Shown here: piece by piece, positions 54,560 through 61,618 of the stretch
Layout: each line of letters begins with the position of its first letter
Position numbering within the stretch: the stretch's first letter is position 1
NCBI GenBank assembly: GCA_000171835.1
Contig: ABHC01000013.1
Span: forward strand, 40,340-104,339
Direction: 5' to 3'
DNA: 64,000 nt
DNA from: an alpha proteobacterium BAL199
Lineage (GTDB): Bacteria > Pseudomonadota > Alphaproteobacteria > Thalassobaculales > Thalassobaculaceae
Made by a program: the position numbers and the translations under genes
Notes under the pieces: generated by a model
What the model saw: the letters and a program-made list of their open reading frames with translations, nothing else
Databases searched by the model: none
Told to the model about the DNA's origin: nothing

Positions 54560-55377
54560 GGGTGTTGTCACGTTAACGTGCCTGAGGTTGCGGGTTCAAT
54601 GATCCGGGCGTAGGCGGTGTCGATGCAAACAGAGAAAATCAGCTACAAGCGCCACCGCTTTCCGCCTCAGATCATTTCTCATGTTGTCTGGCTCTACGCC
54701 CGGTTCAACTTGAGCCTGCGCGAGGTCGAGGAGCTTATGCTGGAACGTGGTGTGGACGTTTCGTATGAGACGATCCGGCGCTGGACCGTCAAGTTCGGTC
54801 CCCGGATCGCCCACGTTCTGCGGCGACGGCAGCCTCGCCCTGGTGATGTTTGGCATCTGGACGAAGTCGTCGTGAAGATCGCGGGCCGGTCATACTGGCT
54901 GTGGCGCGCCGTCGACCAACACGGTGTCGTTCTTGAGGAAATCTTACAATCGAAGCGAGACAAGCGCGCTGCAAAGCGGCTTTTGATCAAGCTGATGAAA
55001 CGTTGGGGCTTCGTGCCCAAAAGGATCATTACGGACAAACTGCGCTCATATGGGGCCGCCAAGCGCGAGGTCGCGCCTGGCCTTGATCATTGGTCACACA
55101 AGGGGCTCAATAACCGCGCCGAGAACAGCCACTTGCCCTTCCGAAAACGAGAGCGGGTGATGCAAGGCTTCCGATCACCGGGTGGATTACAACGCTTCGT
55201 GTCTATGCAATCCGCAACCCGCAATCGTTACTCTGTCCCAGCCCGCCGTCGTTCCGCCCTCACCATTCGCTACCATCGGCTCGAAGCGTTCGAAGCTTGG
55301 AAATCCGCGGCACATGCCGCTTGATCAACGACCGGCATGCCAACTTGCTAACTCGACGAGTTAACGTGACAACACCC
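54560..55377 (+). mobile_element. IS6-family insertion sequence, complete (818 bp)
   Basis: Bounded by perfect 18-bp terminal inverted repeats: GGGTGTTGTCACGTTAAC at 54560-54577 and its complement at 55360-55377. It encloses one transposase gene, as expected for IS6. IS6 elements normally make 8-bp target duplications, but the flanks here (TGTCCCAT on the left, ATAGAACT on the right) do not match. That suggests deletion or recombination after insertion. Confidence 0.93.
54617..55324 (+). CDS. IS6-family transposase
   Basis: A 235-residue DDE transposase that moves by a replicative cointegrate route. The N-terminal helix-turn-helix region has HVVWLYARFNLSLREVEELM and VSYETIRRWTVKFG. The catalytic acids are visible in VWHLDEVVVKIAGRSYWLWR (first D), RIITDKLRSYGAAKRE (second D) and NNRAENSHLPFRKRERVM (E). 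It lies entirely inside the inverted repeats and appears intact. Confidence 0.96.
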   Translation: MSMQTEKISYKRHRFPPQIISHVVWLYARFNLSLREVEELMLERGVDVSYETIRRWTVKFGPRIAHVLRRRQPRPGDVWHLDEVVVKIAGRSYWLWRAVDQHGVVLEEILQSKRDKRAAKRLLIKLMKRWGFVPKRIITDKLRSYGAAKREVAPGLDHWSHKGLNNRAENSHLPFRKRERVMQGFRSPGGLQRFVSMQSATRNRYSVPARRRSALTIRYHRLEAFEAWKSAAHAA

Positions 55378-55653
55378 ATAGAACTTCTGATGCGCCGCTG
55401 CGGCCCGGCAACATCACTGGTGATGATCGCCCGTTGGGCACCGTGCAAGCGGTGTGGCCGAAAGGGGTGCCACGTTCAGCCAGCCCCGCCGCCGGCACCG
55501 GGACAGCCCGGCTATTGGCAAGTGGGCGCGTCCCCGGAGACGCGCCCTCAACGGCCTTGTGGGCCTGCAGGGGCTACCGAAGGCCGCCTCGACGCGCTGT
55601 TGATATCTCGCGAACTCATCTGTGTTTGAGTAGTGGCGCGCGCCGCTGGTACT
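55378..55653. other. Accessory DNA between IS6 and vgrG remnant
   Basis: No gene is recognised. It contains a 9-bp perfect hairpin, GGGCGCGTC (55524-55532) with GACGCGCCC (55539-55547), and no T run after it. The 13-mer TGCCACGTTCAGC at 55468-55480 recurs at 60463-60475. It looks like rearranged mobile DNA. Confidence 0.45.
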
Positions 55654-55795
55654 ATGCCAATTGACACAGCGCCTTCGCGGTGTTCCGGATGTCCGGCCGG
55701 GAGGCAATCTCGGAGCTGTTCAGGTTCGAGCTCGACATGCTCTCCGACGACGCCGATGTCGGGCTGTCGGGGATTGCCGGGAAAGGCGCGGCTAG
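55654..55795 (+). pseudogene. vgrG remnant (type VI secretion spike, N-terminal end)
   Basis: In the frame containing 55680, the translation FRMSGREAISELFRFELDML continues with SDDADVGLSGIAGKGAA. This is the classic N-terminal pattern of VgrG spike proteins (GxEalSxxFxFxxdlLSxD...LLGk). A natural start ATG at 55654 (MPIDTAP) is in a different frame, so a one-base shift lies between them near 55675. Homology stops near 55795, just before the ribosome binding site of the next gene. Only about 45 residues of a normally 600+ residue protein remain. Confidence 0.6.
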
Positions 55796-55828
55796 ACAAG
55801 TACTGGTGCGAGGCCGGGAGAGAAAGCC

Positions 55829-56641
55829 GTGTCGATTCCAAACGCTGTCCCCGTCGTGGTCGAGCAAGCGTTCTCGGCGGAGCAGATCAGGTCGATGAGC
55901 GCGGCGCTGGACGCAGCCAGACCCATCATGGACGGGAGGGAGCGCCGGGCGAACTCGATCGGGTTCGAAGCGCTTTGGCGGTTGAATCACCCGCGTCCGA
56001 TCATGGCCGCGATGTCGGCGTTCCTGAACTCCCGGGCCTACGACTTCGCGATGCAGCAGTTCCCGGGCGGGTTCTGCTTCCTGTTGCGGAACTGTTCGTT
56101 CCGCTATCACGATCCTGCTTCGGCGAAGAGCCACCTCGACCTGCACTTCGACGCGAACTTCTTGGGACTTGGCGGTAAGGCGGTCAATGTCTGGGTCCCG
56201 CTGAACGATTTGGGTGATGGCGTGCCGGGCCTCACCTTCCTCGGACCCGAGGTCGACCCGCTGAAGCTCTACCGGGCCTGGCGGTCCAAGCGTGACGCCC
56301 TGCTGGCCGCCCGTGCCTCCGGTCCGACTCCCGTCAACATCTTCTTCGACCGCGAGGATGTGCAGTCTGTTTTCCGTGAAGTTGGCGAGGCTGCCTTCAT
56401 CACCCCCCGAATCAAGGCTGGCGGCTTCGTCGCGTTCCATCAGTTGGTCGCGCACGGTACGGAGGTCGTCTCGTCGGTGCCGAAGGCGAGGGGATCGATC
56501 GAGTTCCGGATTGCCGACCCGGAGGCCTTGCCGGAAGTCTATCGGGCGCGCAAGGCGTCCTTGGCGGTGGCGAAGACCGGCGCCGACGGACGGCACGGCA
56601 TCGAGGTGGTGTTGACGTCCGAACTCGACGCGCCAGCGTAG
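55829..56641 (+). CDS. Putative PhyH-like Fe(II)/2OG oxygenase
   Basis: A 270-residue protein starting with GTG 55829, with GGGAGAG before it. In the middle, SHLDLHFDANFLGLGGKAVN contains an HxD motif; VWVPLNDLGDGVPGLTFLGP is the usual PhyH core. The distal histidine lies in GGFVAFHQLVAHGTEVVS, and an arginine in ARGSIEFRI could bind 2-oxoglutarate. The fold assignment is good; the substrate is not known. It follows the vgrG remnant immediately, so it entered by rearrangement or was the neighbour of a lost T6SS cluster. Confidence 0.65.
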   Translation: MSIPNAVPVVVEQAFSAEQIRSMSAALDAARPIMDGRERRANSIGFEALWRLNHPRPIMAAMSAFLNSRAYDFAMQQFPGGFCFLLRNCSFRYHDPASAKSHLDLHFDANFLGLGGKAVNVWVPLNDLGDGVPGLTFLGPEVDPLKLYRAWRSKRDALLAARASGPTPVNIFFDREDVQSVFREVGEAAFITPRIKAGGFVAFHQLVAHGTEVVSSVPKARGSIEFRIADPEALPEVYRARKASLAVAKTGADGRHGIEVVLTSELDAPA

Positions 56642-56716
56642 CGGCAGGGCCAGGCTTCAAACAGCCTCACCGGCGGCGTGCCCCGAGGCACAGTCCCACT
56701 GGAAGTTGAATTCGCC

Positions 56717-57502
56717 TTAGACCATGGCTTTTCGGTCGCCGCTTAGCGGAGCTGACCTGCCCCTGAGAAACTCCTCCAACTGAGGTTGGAGTCCGGCCCC
56801 TGGGAGGGACGGACGATGAAGCGAAGCAGGTACACGGAAGAGCAGATCATCGGGGTACTGCGGGTAGATACAGAACCCCGTCCGGCTTCTATGCAGGTGC
56901 AGGACCGGCTCATCGAACCAGGCGAACCACCGATCCTCCATGACCATCGGCAGGAAGCCTTTGCGGATCCGCGCCATGGCGCCCTCGTCGCAGGCCAAGT
57001 CGAGCGTGACCCCTGTCTGCTTTCGTGGAAAGGGCTTCGTTTCCCAATCCTCTTTGCAGGTTGCCGGTCGCCGGCTCCATGGCAGTTGTTCATGTACGTC
57101 CCAGGCAGCTCGCAGGATTGCAAGGTCGCGGTCTCGCCCTATTTCGCTCTTTGACTTGGAAATCAGGTCAGTTGCCTCCTCGAAATGAACCCAGCGTGTC
57201 GCCGAGGTTTCATTTGTAGGCTTGCCCTGTTTCCCGAGCGGTCCGGCGATGAAGAAAGCCGAGGAGGTGGTCGTGCCGGGAAACGCCTGAGGGATCACGT
57301 CGAGCAGTTCGACGCGGTATCCGGTTTCCTCGAACGCTTCACGAACGGCCGTTTCTGCGGGACTTTCTCCAGCATCAGGTCGTCCTTTCGCGAATGTCCA
57401 CACATAGCCGCCGAAGTGGCCGGATGGTTCACGCAAAAGCACTTGGCCTTTTGCGTTGAAAATGACTACGCCATAAGCATCGGCATTGGGAATGTCATAC
57501 AT
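56717..57502 (-). CDS. Nudix hydrolase with C-terminal extra domain, 3' end replaced by IS3 DNA
   Basis: Translation from ATG 57502 (MYDIPNADAYGVVIFNAKGQ) gives 261 residues. The Nudix box is complete at about residues 43-65: G-RPDAG-E-SPAETAV-REAFEETGY. It should hydrolyse a nucleoside diphosphate linked to a moiety X. About residues 160-213 form a second small domain (ARIRKGFLPMVMEDRWFAWF, VLHLHRSRTGFCIY) that I recall as a conserved but unnamed module. After residue 213 (position 56863) the sequence is antisense IS3 DNA, so the last about 48 residues are foreign. The start lies 4 bp from the IS5 end, cutting off its promoter. Confidence 0.75.
   Translation of the reverse strand: MYDIPNADAYGVVIFNAKGQVLLREPSGHFGGYVWTFAKGRPDAGESPAETAVREAFEETGYRVELLDVIPQAFPGTTTSSAFFIAGPLGKQGKPTNETSATRWVHFEEATDLISKSKSEIGRDRDLAILRAAWDVHEQLPWSRRPATCKEDWETKPFPRKQTGVTLDLACDEGAMARIRKGFLPMVMEDRWFAWFDEPVLHLHRSRTGFCIYPQYPDDLLFRVPASLHRPSLPGAGLQPQLEEFLRGRSAPLSGDRKAMV
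56753..56862 (+). mobile_element. IS3-family element remnant (left end and orfA start)
   Basis: From TGACCTGCCCCTGAGAAA, which resembles an IS3-family terminal repeat, the sequence runs to GGAGGGACGGACG and an ATG at 56817 encoding MKRSRYTEEQIIGVLR, the hallmark N-terminus of IS3-family OrfA. After 16 codons it joins the Nudix gene's DNA at 56863. Only about 110 bp of an about 1.2-1.3 kb element remain. Confidence 0.78.
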
Positions 57503-57506
57503 CTGA

Positions 57507-58460
57507 GAGTCTGATTCGAAATTAATCTGAATTGTTGCAATGTCTTGCGATGCGTCGGGTGAAGAGTTGGACGGATGCGACGAAGAGCCATGCGCTTGCG
57601 GACGCGATGGTTTGCTCGAAGTCCTTGGCGAGGCGTCGGTTGCGGCTGAGCCAGGCCAGCGTTCGTTCGACGACCCATCGGCGGGGCAGGACCTCGAAGC
57701 CCTTGGCGGCATCGGATCGCTTGATGATCTCGATGGTCCATTTGCCGATGCGGCGCAACGCCTCGCGCAGCTTGTCGCCGGCATAGCCACCATCGGCGAA
57801 GATATGGCGCAGCCAGGGGAAGCGGTGGATGATTTCGGCGAGCAACAGCGGTGCCCCATCACGGTCCTGGATATCGGCCGTGTGGATTATGGCATGGACC
57901 AGATTGCCCTCGGTGTCGGTCAGGATATGCCGCTTGCGGCCCTTGATCTTCTTGCCCGCATCATAGCCGCGCGGACCGCCGCTCTCGGTGGTCTTGACGC
58001 TCTGGCTATCGATGACGCCGGCGCTGGGCGAGGCTTCACGGCCATGAATCTCGCGCGTGGCCATCAGCAGGGAATGGTTCAGCGTTTGCCACAACCCGCT
58101 GTCGCGCCACATGTAAAACCAGCGCCTGACGGTCGATACCGGCGGGAAGCAAGGCGGCAGCATCCGCCACGGCAGGCCACCGCGCAGCAGATACAGGATC
58201 GCTTCGACAATCCGCCGCATCGACCATCGGCGAGGACGCCCGACATGCGATGGCGGTGGCAAGAAGGGTGCGATCACCGCCCATTCGGCGTCGGTCAAAT
58301 CACTTGGCAACGCCAGGCCCGCGCGGGCATGAAGCGCGCGAGTGGTATCGGTCCACATCGTCGATCCTTGGGAAGGTGTTGCTAACCTCCAGAATCAACG
58401 ATCGGGCCACGCGTCAAGCCAACCTGCTGATACCAATCAACTTAATTTCGGATCAGGCTC
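57507..58460 (-). mobile_element. IS5-family insertion sequence, complete (954 bp)
   Basis: Imperfect terminal inverted repeats: GAGTCTGATTCGAAATTAAT at 57507-57526, and the complement of GAGCCTGATCCGAAATTAAG at 58441-58460. A 3-bp TGA sequence flanks both ends (57504-57506 and 58461-58463), fitting the TNA target duplication of the IS1031-type subgroup. One transposase gene lies inside. The intact ends and duplication indicate a simple, fairly recent insertion. Confidence 0.9.
57522..58358 (-). CDS. IS5-family transposase
   Basis: A 278-residue DDE transposase. It opens with LTDAEWAVIAPFLPPP and the Arg-rich DNA-binding GRPRRWSMRRIVEAILYLL. Catalytic regions are AGVIDSQSVKTTESGG (D), HIFADGGYAGDKLREAL (D) and RWVVERTLAWLSRNRRLAKD (the R-x2-E-R of IS5). 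The gene fills nearly the entire element and appears intact as a single frame. Confidence 0.95.
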   Translation of the reverse strand: MWTDTTRALHARAGLALPSDLTDAEWAVIAPFLPPPSHVGRPRRWSMRRIVEAILYLLRGGLPWRMLPPCFPPVSTVRRWFYMWRDSGLWQTLNHSLLMATREIHGREASPSAGVIDSQSVKTTESGGPRGYDAGKKIKGRKRHILTDTEGNLVHAIIHTADIQDRDGAPLLLAEIIHRFPWLRHIFADGGYAGDKLREALRRIGKWTIEIIKRSDAAKGFEVLPRRWVVERTLAWLSRNRRLAKDFEQTIASASAWLFVASVQLFTRRIARHCNNSD

Positions 58461-58544
58461 TGAGAATCGCTTACTGGTGGTTTGGATGATGATGTGCCCC
58501 GCACCGAACCGTGCCAAGGCGTTGATTATGCGACGTTGCGAGGC

Positions 58545-60428
58545 TCAGTCAGAAGCCGCTTCGAGCGTTACTATCAGCGCCTCCGCCAGGTCCAGCGCGT
58601 CATCGGGCCAGTAGTCCGTGGGCCGCGGATGCTGTACCCCGTCCCCCCGCAACGCCCGGCACGCGAGCACCTGCCGCCGCCAGGCCAACGGCACCGCCTC
58701 GCGGCCCTGGGCAGCGCCGAGCAGGGCGCCGCAGATGGCAGCGTTGGTGTCGGTGTCACCACCGGCGGCCACCGTCTCGATGACTGCGGGCGCCAGCGGC
58801 TGGCCGGTCCCTAGCCGGTGGAACGCGTTGCCGAGCGCCAGTAGCACCCAGCCCTGCTGATGGACCAGGTCGGCTGGTGCTGCCTGCATCGCCGCCAGCA
58901 GGCAGCGTCGCACGGCCTCGCCTCCCACATCATCACCGACCTGGGCATAGGCGACCGACCACATGGTGCGATGGTCGGCCCCGGCGATCCCGGCGGCGAT
59001 CGCCGCGGCGAAGGCACCGGACGCCGCCACGCAGACCGGGTTCGGATGCGTGAGGGCTGCATCCTGCCGAGCGAGTTCGGCCGCCCGCTCCGGCCGACCG
59101 GCCGCCAGGATGCCGATCGGGCTGACCCGCATCAGCGCGCCGTTCGACTGGCTGTCGGCGGCCGGTCGGCCACGCCCCGCGAGCGCCGCCAGCCCGGCCC
59201 GGGTCGTGGTGCCGACGTCGAAGGGCTTGGAAGCGCCCCAGGCGATGTAGCGGGCAGCCACAGCCTCGGCATCGAAGCCGCCGGCTGCCACGATGCTGCG
59301 AGCCAGCGCCAGGGCCATTTCGCTGTCGTCGGTCGGCTGTCCAGCCAGCAAGTTCCAGGTGCCGCCGGGCTTGAGCGCCGTCACGCCGTCCGGGTGGCGC
59401 CGGCGGATCCCATCCGGCGTCTCGAACTCGACGTAGGAGCCGAGCGCGTCGCCGGCGAGTTGTCCGAGCAGGACGCCCTGCGCCCGCGACAGCGCCTGTG
59501 CCGACGCTATGCGACGTGCCGGCCGGACCGGTTGCCGCGGCCGCCGGGCAGCGGTCCCGGGGCGGCGGCGGGCGACCTCGTCGACCAGTTCCGGCCGGCC
59601 GCCGATGCAGCCGCCGAAGGTCCGACCACCGGCGTATCGCACCGGCGTACCATCGAGTTCCACGAGGGTGCCACCGACCGCCGCCAGCAGTGCGTGGCCG
59701 CCGGCGATGTCGTAGGCGTCGAGGCCATGGGTCAGGCTGACCGCGACGTCGGCCTCGCCGACGGCTGCCAGAGCTAGCCGGTAGGCGATGCTCGGCACTG
59801 CCAGCACGGCGGCAGGGGCGAGGCATGCATGATTGGCGTCGGCGAAGTCACCGGCCTCCTCGTTCAGGGCGATGATGGTGTCGTGGCTGTAGGGCTTCGG
59901 TTCGGCCGCCGCAGGCGGCCAGGGCGCCAACGGGTCGCCCAGAGCTTCGAAGCTAAACAGCGACGGGCGCGGCCCGATGGCTGCCAGCACGACGCCGTTG
60001 CGGATCGGCGGCAGACCCTCGGCCCAGGCGAACAGGTCGCCACCGTCGTCGGGCGCGGTCGGCGCGTAGACAACCGCCAGCACCGGCCGGTCGTGCCGTA
60101 GCAGCGCCACCGAGATTGCAGAGCCGCGCAGCCCCCTCAGGAACGCGCGGGTCCCGTCCTGCGGGTCGACCACCCAGCGGTCGGGGTCGGCGCCGGAGCT
60201 GCGCGGCAGTTCCTCTCCGTGCCAGGCGCAGGCGTGTAGCGCCGTCAGCCGGTCCCTCAGGAAGCTCTCGATCTCGCTGTCGATCGGCGCCTTCCCGTGG
60301 CCGCCGCGTGGGCCGCCCGGCCGATGGAACTCGGCCCGCAACAGGGCGCCGGCATTGATGACCGAGTCGACGACGTTACCAACGAGGCCGGCGGGCTCCG
60401 GTAGGTGGCTCGGGGTTGTCTGTCTCAT
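58545..60428 (-). CDS. Inositol-monophosphatase/ADP-ribosylglycohydrolase fusion protein
   Basis: A 627-residue two-enzyme fusion. Residues about 10-285 are an IMPase/CysQ-type Mg2+ phosphatase: AWHGEELP (first acid), WVVDPQDGTRAFLRGLRG (DPxDGT) and GLDAYDIAGGHALLAAVGG. Residues about 320-627 are an ADP-ribosylglycohydrolase: GVLLGQLAGDALGSYVEFE, GQPTDDSEMALALARS and AAGGDTDTNAAICGALLGAA, with the paired-aspartate metal sites intact. Together these point to removal of ADP-ribose and dephosphorylation of a phosphorylated product. The Nudix gene lies downstream, beyond an IS5 insertion, so the two probably formed one operon before the insertion. Confidence 0.88.
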   Translation of the reverse strand: MRQTTPSHLPEPAGLVGNVVDSVINAGALLRAEFHRPGGPRGGHGKAPIDSEIESFLRDRLTALHACAWHGEELPRSSGADPDRWVVDPQDGTRAFLRGLRGSAISVALLRHDRPVLAVVYAPTAPDDGGDLFAWAEGLPPIRNGVVLAAIGPRPSLFSFEALGDPLAPWPPAAAEPKPYSHDTIIALNEEAGDFADANHACLAPAAVLAVPSIAYRLALAAVGEADVAVSLTHGLDAYDIAGGHALLAAVGGTLVELDGTPVRYAGGRTFGGCIGGRPELVDEVARRRPGTAARRPRQPVRPARRIASAQALSRAQGVLLGQLAGDALGSYVEFETPDGIRRRHPDGVTALKPGGTWNLLAGQPTDDSEMALALARSIVAAGGFDAEAVAARYIAWGASKPFDVGTTTRAGLAALAGRGRPAADSQSNGALMRVSPIGILAAGRPERAAELARQDAALTHPNPVCVAASGAFAAAIAAGIAGADHRTMWSVAYAQVGDDVGGEAVRRCLLAAMQAAPADLVHQQGWVLLALGNAFHRLGTGQPLAPAVIETVAAGGDTDTNAAICGALLGAAQGREAVPLAWRRQVLACRALRGDGVQHPRPTDYWPDDALDLAEALIVTLEAASD

Positions 60429-60462
60429 AATGTCGCTCCCTTAGCTTGACATGACCCAGGGA

Positions 60463-60475
60463 TGCCACGTTCAGC
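60463..60475 (+). repeat. 13-bp repeat TGCCACGTTCAGC, copy 2
   Basis: Identical to 55468-55480; with one mismatch, the match extends to 17 bp (GGG-N-TGCCACGTTCAGC). It sits in the 5' region of the recombinase-like gene. The pair brackets the Nudix/ARH region, which suggests an element end or recombination trace. Could be chance. Confidence 0.35.
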
Positions 60476-60507
60476 TTCAGAAGAGACGGTCTGTCGGGAT
60501 ATTCCGG

Positions 60508-61131
60508 ATGGTGGGGATGCAGAAGTTCATCGGTTTCTACTGGACGCTGCCGGTGCCTTGGGCCGGTTTCAACGAGCTGCCGAAGGACCTCGACGCGGCA
60601 GCCGAGGCCAGCAAAACGATCCGCTACCAGCGAGAGCGGGTACGAAAGTGGGCGAAGGCTCAGAAGGGCACGCTCATCCACGAGGAGGTATTCATGGAAC
60701 TCCTGCCCGATAGGGGGTCTGAGCAGATCGCGCCGGCAATCGACACGCTGCTGTCGCGCTGCCGCGAGGAGAACGCAACGCTTCTTCTCGTCGACTTCTC
60801 TCAAGCCTTTGGCTGGCGGCGACATGGAGCATTGTACGACAAGCTCCGTGACGAAAGCCTCTCCATCACCCTCGAACCAGAGCCGGTCGAAGTCGACGGG
60901 GCGCTCTTTGATCCGATTGGACACTTTCGGTCATGGCGTGACCTGCAGGATGCTTTCGTCGTTGAAAAGTCCGATCGCAAGGCCGCGATCCAGGCAGCAA
61001 TCGCCAATTACGGGGCAACGAATACCAATCTTGCCACGCTGGTCGCAGCACTCAACCGTGATGGCATCAGAACTCCAACCGGCAAGCGCTGGACAGAAGA
61101 CAATTTGAGGAAATTTCTGAAGTCGCTGTGA
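60508..61131 (+). CDS. Serine-recombinase-like protein without visible catalytic residues
   Basis: A 207-residue protein (start ATG 60508; 60517 possible). Its layout mirrors a serine resolvase: a beta start FIGFYWTLPVPWAGF where YxRVSTxxQ is expected, then RYQRERVRKWAKAQKGTLIH, IDTLLSRCREENATLLLVDF where the KLDRLSR strand is usual, and a C-terminal LAALNRDGIRTPTGKRW-type segment (VAALNRDGIRTPTGKRWTED), which is the usual entrance to the recombinase domain. The catalytic serine and arginines are missing, and the protein ends where the DNA-binding domain would begin. It may be a regulator or an inert homologue. Confidence 0.6.
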   Translation: MVGMQKFIGFYWTLPVPWAGFNELPKDLDAAAEASKTIRYQRERVRKWAKAQKGTLIHEEVFMELLPDRGSEQIAPAIDTLLSRCREENATLLLVDFSQAFGWRRHGALYDKLRDESLSITLEPEPVEVDGALFDPIGHFRSWRDLQDAFVVEKSDRKAAIQAAIANYGATNTNLATLVAALNRDGIRTPTGKRWTEDNLRKFLKSL

Positions 61132-61197
61132 GCGAGAGCTCCTGCCGTCAAAAATTGTGGCTGTCGGACCCTTATACTTACGAAAGGGCCCGCTTTG

Positions 61198-61407
61198 ATG
61201 AAAGACGACGATCAATGCCTGATTGATCCGCCAGACCCTTTCGCTCCGCTTGACGAATGGGAGCGGTTTGAACAGGAAACACTTCGCAGCATAAACCCGA
61301 ACTGGCCGACCGCGAAAAGGCTCTATGCCTGCCTTCAAAAGCGCCGCGACCGCGAGTCCTGGTTCAAGAAGATCCAAGCTTGCGAACGCACTGACGGCGA
61401 CGGCTGA
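61198..61407 (+). CDS. Small hypothetical protein
   Basis: A 69-residue open frame from ATG 61198 (an in-frame TTG lies directly before). It is acidic and Trp/Arg-rich: CLIDPPDPFAPLDEWERFEQ, then NPNWPTAKRLYACLQKRR. A TATACT hexamer about 25 bases upstream could be a -10 element. I recognise no family. Composition looks protein-like rather than random, so it is likely real, but evidence is thin. Confidence 0.42.
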   Translation: MKDDDQCLIDPPDPFAPLDEWERFEQETLRSINPNWPTAKRLYACLQKRRDRESWFKKIQACERTDGDG

Positions 61408-61618
61408 TCGACAGAAGCCAGTGCGGTTCACTCAGTGGCAGCGCCTCCTGCCTCGACCCGGATTTCCCGGATGGCGCGCCACTCCGCCGTCCGGCTGGAG
61501 GAGGGTTTGGCTATTTGGGCGTCAATCGGGAGCGGATGGGCGGCTCAAATGAGAAATGTCGGATAAGCTTTTCGCCTGCAGGCCGGCTTCGTCGGCCATC
61601 TGGGGAGAGAACCAGCAC

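Noticed and set aside
57503..57862. N-terminal extension of the Nudix frame into the IS
   Set aside because: These 120 codons are the transposase gene read in another frame; the Nudix fold begins at 57502.
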